Below, piece after piece: positions 49,098-54,268 of a stretch of DNA of 54,268 bases. Every line of letters starts with the position of its first letter. The first letter of the stretch is position 1. This DNA comes from Thermosaccharophagus gerlachensis. GTDB taxonomy: Bacteria; Armatimonadota; Fervidibacteria; Fervidibacterales; Thermosaccharophagaceae. The notes beneath the pieces were generated by a model. It made no database searches and was not told the DNA's origin. It saw nothing but the letters and a program-made list of their open reading frames with translations. Both the position numbers and the translations under genes were made by a program. Location: assembly GCA_041538025.1 (NCBI GenBank), contig JBGOEV010000013.1:1-54268 (forward strand), given 5' to 3'.

Positions 49098-51413
49098 ATG
49101 GACAGTTCTTCATCAGAGGCGAAGCGCAAAAGCATATTTGGAGAGGCTCCACAAAGACATTGGTTTAAGCTATTGGCTCAAAGGATAACTGGAGTTGTGC
49201 AAAAGGTAAGGAAAAAGCGCCTCCAAGAATACATCAATTGGCAGAAACTGCTGATTGCATTGGCTGTGAGCTTTTTCATCTTCATCATGCTGACGCCACC
49301 AACGCTTTTCTTCAGCACAAGATATGTGATTGGTGATGTCTTTGAAAGGGATATCTATGCATGGCGCTCCGTTGAATACATCTCACCGTCTGAAACTCGT
49401 AGAGCAATGGAAGAAGCTATAAGGAACGTTGAACCAGTTTATCGCCCAGTTCACGAAGCCACAGAGAGAGTGCTTTATTCCATTCAGTTGATTTATCGCC
49501 ATCTGCGCTCCATAGCTGTTTTGGGTGGATCAGTCCACGAGAAGATGCGAGAAGCTAAAAACAAAATCCCGATACCGATTGATGAAAGCACATTGAAAGT
49601 TTGTCTGAGTGTCCCTTCGGATGTGCTAAAGCTTATGGAGAGTTGGACACTCTCTCTTGCCCAGAAGGAACTTGATAAAGGGATAAAACCAACGAAAGAT
49701 GGTTTGCGCAAAGCGAGGGAGAGCATTCTCAAGAGTTCAAAGTTGTTGCCGATGAAGCCAATGTGCAGGGATGCTATCGCGAAGATAGCGATAGCGGTCC
49801 TTGAACCAAACCTCGTTTATGATGCAAAAGCCACACAGCAACTCCGCGATAAGCTCATTAAAAATATCTCACCCATAAGGAAGCGTCTTAACGCTGGTGA
49901 GCTTGTAGCGAAATCGGGGCAGGTTGTGAGCGAGGAAGATATTGAGAAGCTGAAGGCGCTCGGAATAAACTACGTGTATTTGATAGCTGCACTCATATTG
50001 GCTGTCACTTTGACTTGCCTCGCTGGGTTTAGTGTGGAACGCCTCTTATGTGTCCGTGATGGTAAAGTTACATCGCGCCTCTTGTTGCTTTCACTCATTT
50101 GGGTTTCGTCCCTCTTCATCCATTACCTGCTATCACTCGCTGGCATATATGAGGGTGTTTTTATCTTCCTGAGCACGGCTGCTATGGTCACATGCATCCT
50201 GTTTGATTCACCACTTTTAGCGATAGTGCTTTCTGGCTTTGCAAGCTTTCTTGTCGGTGTAATGGCTCTTTGTGACCCATCATCGCTCATGTTGCATTCG
50301 CCACTTCATTCTCTCGTTTCACATAGCAGTGGATTTTCTGCAACAAGCTATGCTGTGAAACTTGCATGCACTTCATTCGCATGTTCTGCCATTGGTGTTT
50401 ACTCAACAGCCTCAATACATCAACGCTCCCAGCTTATTCGTGCTGGTGTGCTTATAGGCTTTACGGCTTTCATTTGTGGGGTTAGCCTGTCTGTCCTTCT
50501 TGGACCTTTGAGCGTGCTTCTACCGATAAGGGTATTAATGTCTTTCGTTTGGCATGAGGCATTGGTTAGCGCTATAACTGGAGTGACTGCACCAGCGCTC
50601 ACCCTCGCTATGGTAGCAATACTTGAAAGAAGTTTTGGCATGGTTACATCGTTCACGCTCCTTGAGCTTGCAAACAGCAGCACCGGTTTGCTTCGTCACC
50701 TATCGGAGGTAGCTCCCGGGACATATCAAAGTTCTCTCATGGTTGCTTCACTGGCAAGGATTGCTGCAGAAGCTATCGGTGCAAATCCGATGCTTGCATA
50801 TGTTGGAGGCTTGTATCATGACATAGGCAAGCTTAAGCGTCCTCACTATTTCTCGGAAAACCAGCGTGGCAGAAATCCGCATGATGAGCTTTCACCATCG
50901 CTCAGCGCACGCATCCTTCAAGAGCATGTTGAAGAGGGCGTGAGGCTGGCGAAGGAGCATCGTTTGCCAAAATGCATCATTGATTTTATCAGCGAGCACC
51001 ATGGCACATCACTAATGCGCTTCTTCTATTCGGAAGCGCTAAGCCAAGACAAACATGGAGACTCAGTTCCTGAGGAGATTTACCGATACCAAGGTCCAAA
51101 GCCTCGCTCAAAGGAAACAGCTTTGGTTATGCTCGCTGATGCAGTTGAAGCTGCTGTCAATTCACTCCCAGACGAACTCTTCAAAACTCAGGACGGTTGG
51201 AAGACAGTTGAGAAAATTATAGACAGGGTTATAGACGAGAAGGTGGAGGATGGACAGCTTGACGAATCTTCAATCACCTACAAGGACTTGAAGACGATAA
51301 GGGAAGTCTTCAAACGACAACTTAGGGTCAGCAGGTTGCAAAGGGTTCAGTATCCAACAGGTATAACAAATAACCGCAACAACAAAAGACAAGTTGAAAG
51401 AAGCGCTGCATGA
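49098..51413 (+). CDS. pgpH: PgpH-like 7TMR-HD family c-di-AMP phosphodiesterase
   Basis: This 771-residue membrane HD hydrolase has a cytoplasmic start, a first membrane helix (LIALAVSFFIFIMLTPP near 50), an extracytoplasmic domain to about 300, six or seven membrane helices to about 520, and a cytoplasmic HD domain with GLYHDIGKLKRPHYFSENQ, the ISEHHGTSLMRFFY segment, and DAVEAAVNSL. This is the architecture of PgpH, which hydrolyses c-di-AMP. The frame extends upstream to 48954 inside phoH, but ATG 49098 has GTGAGGTGG. It suggests c-di-AMP signalling in this organism. Confidence 0.9.
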   Translation: MDSSSSEAKRKSIFGEAPQRHWFKLLAQRITGVVQKVRKKRLQEYINWQKLLIALAVSFFIFIMLTPPTLFFSTRYVIGDVFERDIYAWRSVEYISPSETRRAMEEAIRNVEPVYRPVHEATERVLYSIQLIYRHLRSIAVLGGSVHEKMREAKNKIPIPIDESTLKVCLSVPSDVLKLMESWTLSLAQKELDKGIKPTKDGLRKARESILKSSKLLPMKPMCRDAIAKIAIAVLEPNLVYDAKATQQLRDKLIKNISPIRKRLNAGELVAKSGQVVSEEDIEKLKALGINYVYLIAALILAVTLTCLAGFSVERLLCVRDGKVTSRLLLLSLIWVSSLFIHYLLSLAGIYEGVFIFLSTAAMVTCILFDSPLLAIVLSGFASFLVGVMALCDPSSLMLHSPLHSLVSHSSGFSATSYAVKLACTSFACSAIGVYSTASIHQRSQLIRAGVLIGFTAFICGVSLSVLLGPLSVLLPIRVLMSFVWHEALVSAITGVTAPALTLAMVAILERSFGMVTSFTLLELANSSTGLLRHLSEVAPGTYQSSLMVASLARIAAEAIGANPMLAYVGGLYHDIGKLKRPHYFSENQRGRNPHDELSPSLSARILQEHVEEGVRLAKEHRLPKCIIDFISEHHGTSLMRFFYSEALSQDKHGDSVPEEIYRYQGPKPRSKETALVMLADAVEAAVNSLPDELFKTQDGWKTVEKIIDRVIDEKVEDGQLDESSITYKDLKTIREVFKRQLRVSRLQRVQYPTGITNNRNNKRQVERSAA

Positions 51414-51425
51414 GATGGTTTTGTC

Positions 51426-51950
51426 ATGCCGAAGGTGGACGTTCTCGTTTCCGCAGAAGGGAAAGTAAGACCACTGCTTGCAAAAAGAGTTTTGCTGAGA
51501 TTGCTCAGCCATGTCCTCACTTGTGAGCTACCACATTGCAATTGCCATGTTGAGGTAAGCATTTTGTTTTGTGATGACAAGCTCATTACAAACTTGAACT
51601 ACTCATACCTTAAGCGTGATCATCCAACAGATGTTTTATCGTTCTCGCAGTTATCACCGAGCGAACTTGAAACGATCAAAAGGAAGCATAAATGTTGTTC
51701 GTCAAACCCGGTGCTGCTCGGTGATATCGTGATCTCGGTTGAGAGGGCAATTAAACAAGCAAAGCGCTATAAGCACTCAGCTCAGGAGGAATTAATGAGG
51801 CTTGTCATTCATGGGCTTTTGCATCTACTCGGCTACAGTGATTCGTCAAAAGAGGAACGCACCGAGATGTCAAAGCGTGAGGTAGCCTTACTGCGCTCAT
51901 TCCTAAAGTTGAAGCGCCATAAGACTTCACATTCGTTGGGCTCAGCTTGA
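51426..51950 (+). CDS. ybeY: YbeY-like endoribonuclease/rRNA maturation factor with altered third zinc ligand
   Basis: YbeY matures 16S rRNA 3' ends and takes part in ribosome quality control. The 174-residue protein keeps LNYSYLKRDHPTDVLSFS and LLGDIVISVERAIKQA. The zinc motif is normally HGxLHLxGYDH; here it is HGLLHLLGYSDS with H129, H133 and D139, so the third His is Asp. The bases confirm this reading. The protein might bind metal through Asp, as some metzincins do, or have weakened activity. ATG follows a weak GAGATGG site. It converges with the amidase gene and overlaps it by 9 bases. Confidence 0.88.
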   Translation: MPKVDVLVSAEGKVRPLLAKRVLLRLLSHVLTCELPHCNCHVEVSILFCDDKLITNLNYSYLKRDHPTDVLSFSQLSPSELETIKRKHKCCSSNPVLLGDIVISVERAIKQAKRYKHSAQEELMRLVIHGLLHLLGYSDSSKEERTEMSKREVALLRSFLKLKRHKTSHSLGSA

Positions 51951-52637
51951 GCCCTTTGAAATAAGTTGGAACAGCCTGTGAAGCATAACTATGACTTCTG
52001 CCCTTGTTGCAGGTCTGTATCCTTCAATCTTTCCTTTTGCTGTCCCTTTAACGATGCCAGTGGAGAGAGCCCACTTGACTGCGTCAGTTGCCCACGCTGG
52101 CACATCTGGGTGAGAGATTGCATCATCAGCGTTTAGTAGAGATTCTTCCTCAGCGCCTTCAACTGAGGAGCGCACCACCTCTTTATCAAGCTTTAACCCG
52201 GGACAGCTCTTGTATGGGGCATAATCTCGGTGGAAGTTTATGTTGGAAGTTTGCAATTTGAAGCGGTGCAATAGCGCCCTGAGGACGACGATCAAGGATT
52301 TCTCTTGAGCATCTGTCATCTCCTCTTCATCAAAGTTACCTATGAGGCAAACTCCGATTGAAGATGTGTTGCGTCCCTTTGTGTGAGCACCAATTTCTTC
52401 AACAGGTCTTCCAGCCCATATGTTGCCATCTGGTGCTATCAGGAAATGGTAGCCGATGTCTTTCCAACCCTGACTGATGTGGTATTGCTGGATTGACTTA
52501 ATGGTTTGCTCACCTTTGTATTGAGCCATTGTTGGGCGCCATGTGTGATGCAAGATTATTTCGTCAACCTTCCTCTTACACGGCTGTTTCTTCAGCCATT
52601 GAGGGAACTCCTCTCTTGAAAGACACAGATTTAACAC
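51942..52637 (-). CDS. N-acetylmuramoyl-L-alanine amidase (Amidase_2/PGRP) with one SLH repeat
   Basis: This 231-residue protein cleaves the amide bond of peptidoglycan. The amidase fold shows EIILHHTWRP (zinc His), the IGYHFLIAPDGNIWAGRP segment, SIGVCLIGNFDE and HRDYAPYKSCPG (zinc His and Cys). A C-terminal SLH repeat follows, HPDVPAWATDAVKWALSTGIVKGTAKG to RATRAEVIVMLHRLF-like residues, which would bind the cell wall or S-layer polymers. GTG start 52637 follows AAGGGAGGCG. No signal peptide is visible, which is odd for a wall enzyme. Only one SLH repeat is present, where three is usual. Confidence 0.87.
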   Translation of the reverse strand: MLNLCLSREEFPQWLKKQPCKRKVDEIILHHTWRPTMAQYKGEQTIKSIQQYHISQGWKDIGYHFLIAPDGNIWAGRPVEEIGAHTKGRNTSSIGVCLIGNFDEEEMTDAQEKSLIVVLRALLHRFKLQTSNINFHRDYAPYKSCPGLKLDKEVVRSSVEGAEEESLLNADDAISHPDVPAWATDAVKWALSTGIVKGTAKGKIEGYRPATRAEVIVMLHRLFQLISKGSS

Positions 52638-52775
52638 ACTGCTTCGCCTCCCTTAAACGTAGTCCTCAAAACTGAGGTAAGCCATCTGTTGCGTTGATGG
52701 CTTTCGCTATGGCACAATCTAAATGCAAACGCAAGTTGCCACCCATAGTTTATTCTGAATGGAGGTGGATGTAAA

Positions 52776-53072
52776 GTGGAGCATGAGGAGCTCACAGAAG
52801 TTCTTGTAGGGAGGGTTGTGCACTTTTTCCCACGCCCAAGCGCAGCAGCAGTTGAACTCACGAATGGGGAGCTAAAGATTGGTGACATGATACGGATACG
52901 AGGACATACAACTGATTTCACGCAGGTCGTCACATCAATGCAGATTGAGAACCAACCAATTGAGGCAGCAAGCGTTGGAGAGGTTATAGGATTGAAAGTC
53001 AACGAGAGGGTAAGGGAAGGAGATCTGGTTTACAAGCTTGTTGCTCCCAAAAGAAGCCAAGATGCAGGTTGA
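52776..53072 (+). CDS. Small EF-Tu domain 2-like beta-barrel protein
   Basis: This 98-residue protein has a compact beta pattern (VGRVVHFFPRPSAAAVELTNGELKIGDMIRIRG, then EVIGLKVNERVREGDLVYKLV). It resembles the second domain of translation elongation factors, standing alone without a GTPase domain. The family is seen as 'translation elongation factor-like protein' in some bacteria and archaea, sometimes next to peptidase U32 genes; none is adjacent. GTG start follows a strong GGAGGTG. It may bind RNA, which is inference. Confidence 0.78.
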   Translation: MEHEELTEVLVGRVVHFFPRPSAAAVELTNGELKIGDMIRIRGHTTDFTQVVTSMQIENQPIEAASVGEVIGLKVNERVREGDLVYKLVAPKRSQDAG

Positions 53073-53329
53073 ATAAACGCCTTCATGCTACACTAACATG
53101 CTGACGGAAGTTACGCGGTTGGGACTTAGCGTCATAATTTAATTTGGCATGTCGAATAAACGGCTAATGGCTGAAAGCATGCCTTAAAGGCGATATTCGT
53201 TAGTGGCGAAATATTACCGAAAGGAGTTAGCAGGTAGTTCTTTGTTGCTGTCATACGGCTGTGGGTTAAGAGTGGCAAAGTCAGCGATACGCAAGCAGTG
53301 TCATCAGTCTTAACTGAATTTGTTAGCGT

Positions 53330-53403
53330 CGGGGCGTAGCGCAGTTTGGTAGCGCGTGGGCATCGGGAGCCCAAGGTCGCCGGTTCGAGTCCGGCCGCCC
53401 CGA
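53330..53403 (+). tRNA. tRNA-Pro (anticodon CGG)
   Basis: A full 74-base cloverleaf is visible. The 7-bp acceptor (CGGGGCG with CGCCCCG), the D arm GCGC/GCGC, the anticodon stem TGGGC/GCCCA with loop ATCGGGA, a five-base variable region and the T arm GCCGG/CCGGC with loop TTCGAGT are all well paired. The anticodon CGG reads CCG (proline). Discriminator base is A; CCA is not encoded. The 257 bases before it hold no gene I can support. Confidence 0.95.
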
Positions 53404-53421
53404 TTTACTTTTCCCTGTGTA

Positions 53422-54268
53422 TTAGTAGCGAGGCTCTTTGAAGAAAAGTCTATACATCCACTTTAACAGCTTCCCTCTTGTGATCGGTCTGTTTAAGTCG
53501 GGGTCAGTAGTTTCGCCACATAAATTCAGCAAATCCTCTTGAGTGCGGTTAAGGTATTTTGAGAGCCAGCTTATCACTTCACCCTCGGTAGGATTGATGT
53601 TGGCTGGCATAAATGGCTCATGATACGGGCGTGGAAGAAGCCTTGAGAAGCTATGAAGCATGTTTGCCACGGTTATGCTATCAAGCGTTTCTTTGAGGCG
53701 TGCCTCATATGTATCAAAGAAGCCCCTCACAGCAAAGAATTGCGCTGCCTCAAATTCAAGTGCCTGCGCACGCGCATCTTCGTATCGTTTCCCCGAAAGC
53801 TTTTGTGGCATGTCAAAGAAGAAAGCTATCACTTGACCTTGCTCAAGGAGGGTTTTTTGCAATTTTTCAATTGGCACGCTTCGCGTTGAGCCATGAGTTA
53901 AAGCCAATCCTGCTGCTACTCCAGCAGCTTGCCCAAGCGCCATCCAGACTGGCTCAAGGCGTAATGTCCCAAAACCTACATGAGTCGCAGAGACCGCACC
54001 ACACACAAGCAGTCCTTCAATCTCCTCCAGCTCGTCATCTTTAGCCTTCCTCTTTGGAAGCATCACACGGTATGGTATGTGCGATGGAGCTGTTATCTGT
54101 GGGAGGTAGAAGAAACCTTCATGCAAATACGGTTGTGACGGCTCCCTCGGTGTGCATGCGTGGCTATCAATTGGATACTCCGCAACAGCGATGCTATCAA
54201 AGTGCACAGGTGCCCTTTTCCCCGGAGCTTGTGGACGAGCATCTCTCTCGGTGAAAATATAATCGCCG
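53422..54268 (-). CDS. FAD-dependent oxidoreductase with SLH-like tail (C-terminal part; runs off the window)
   Basis: The frame is open to the window's right edge, so the N-terminal FAD-binding part is outside. The visible 281 codons include GDYIFTERDARPQAPGKR, DSIAVAEYPIDSHAC, EIEGLLVCGAVSATHVGFGTLRLEPVWMALGQAAGVAAGLAL, the FAD-dependent oxidoreductase pattern widespread in Planctomycetes and Armatimonadota-like lineages. The last 70 residues contain NRPITRGKLLKWMYRLFF, resembling an SLH repeat, which would tie the enzyme to the cell surface. An internal GTG at 54207 is not the true start because coding continues upstream. Confidence 0.82.
   Translation of the reverse strand, partial: GDYIFTERDARPQAPGKRAPVHFDSIAVAEYPIDSHACTPREPSQPYLHEGFFYLPQITAPSHIPYRVMLPKRKAKDDELEEIEGLLVCGAVSATHVGFGTLRLEPVWMALGQAAGVAAGLALTHGSTRSVPIEKLQKTLLEQGQVIAFFFDMPQKLSGKRYEDARAQALEFEAAQFFAVRGFFDTYEARLKETLDSITVANMLHSFSRLLPRPYHEPFMPANINPTEGEVISWLSKYLNRTQEDLLNLCGETTDPDLNRPITRGKLLKWMYRLFFKEPRY

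Noticed and set aside
53073..53329. A second tRNA or small gene in the gap before tRNA-Pro.
   Set aside because: I found no cloverleaf and no open frame with a ribosome site in these 257 bases.

Overview
This 54 kb window is bacterial chromosome of moderate GC. It is densely coded, with no gap over 300 bases, and carries no insertion sequence, prophage or CRISPR array that I can see. Diderm-like envelope genes, an S-layer-homology (SLH) amidase, a PgpH-type c-di-AMP phosphodiesterase and an FAD oxidoreductase with an SLH-like tail suggest a deep-branching, probably anaerobic and perhaps thermophilic lineage (Armatimonadota/Fervidibacteria-like). That placement is inference from gene content only.

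Bases 1-13500 hold a formate-hydrogenlyase-like locus. In order they encode the C-terminus of a molybdopterin (formate dehydrogenase-like) subunit, HydB-like Fe-S and HydG-like FAD/[2Fe-2S] subunits, a HycI-type maturation protease and a WD40 protein. A hydrogenase-4-like membrane [NiFe] hydrogenase follows, with three antiporter-like subunits and HyfG/C/H/E/I-type subunits. The central discovery is in the hydrogenase large subunit (7346-9139). Both cysteines of the N-terminal nickel-binding CxxC motif are encoded by in-frame TGA (8039-8041 and 8048-8050). The reading frame is otherwise continuous over 597 codons. Nine bases after the second TGA lies a perfect 8-bp hairpin with a GGU loop, as in a bacterial SECIS. 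I read this as a [NiFe] hydrogenase with a UxxU proximal motif, in contrast to the known NiFeSe enzymes, which carry Sec in the distal motif.

Bases 13500-23000 hold a PhnD-like lipoprotein and an IolB-like isomerase on the plus strand. On the minus strand are a DUF362 protein, an AmrS-like radical SAM protein, a large TPR protein, a phosphofructokinase with an altered GGDG motif and a GT39-like glycosyltransferase. Bases 23000-29600 hold an M50 protease, trpS, scpA, scpB, a DUF2723 membrane protein and queA (minus).

Bases 29700-37130 are a complete F-type ATP synthase operon whose c subunit carries Q...ES...Y, a sodium-type ligand set. murA and mreB follow. Bases 39600-44000 are an Fe-S/sulfur operon (cysteine desulfurase, nadA, nifU/iscU-like, larE, an IscR-like Rrf2 regulator, a MoaD-like protein) behind a good promoter with a palindrome at its start site. 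Then come rtcB, flanked by inverted repeats, a menG/ubiE methyltransferase, a LolA-like protein, and the yqeY-phoH-pgpH-ybeY block. An SLH amidase, a small EF-Tu-domain-2-like protein, tRNA-Pro(CGG) and a truncated FAD oxidoreductase complete the window.

A testable energy model follows: formate oxidation feeds a multi-antiporter hydrogenase that exports H+ or Na+, and the ATP synthase uses that gradient. The Fe-S operon would supply clusters for these metal-rich complexes.
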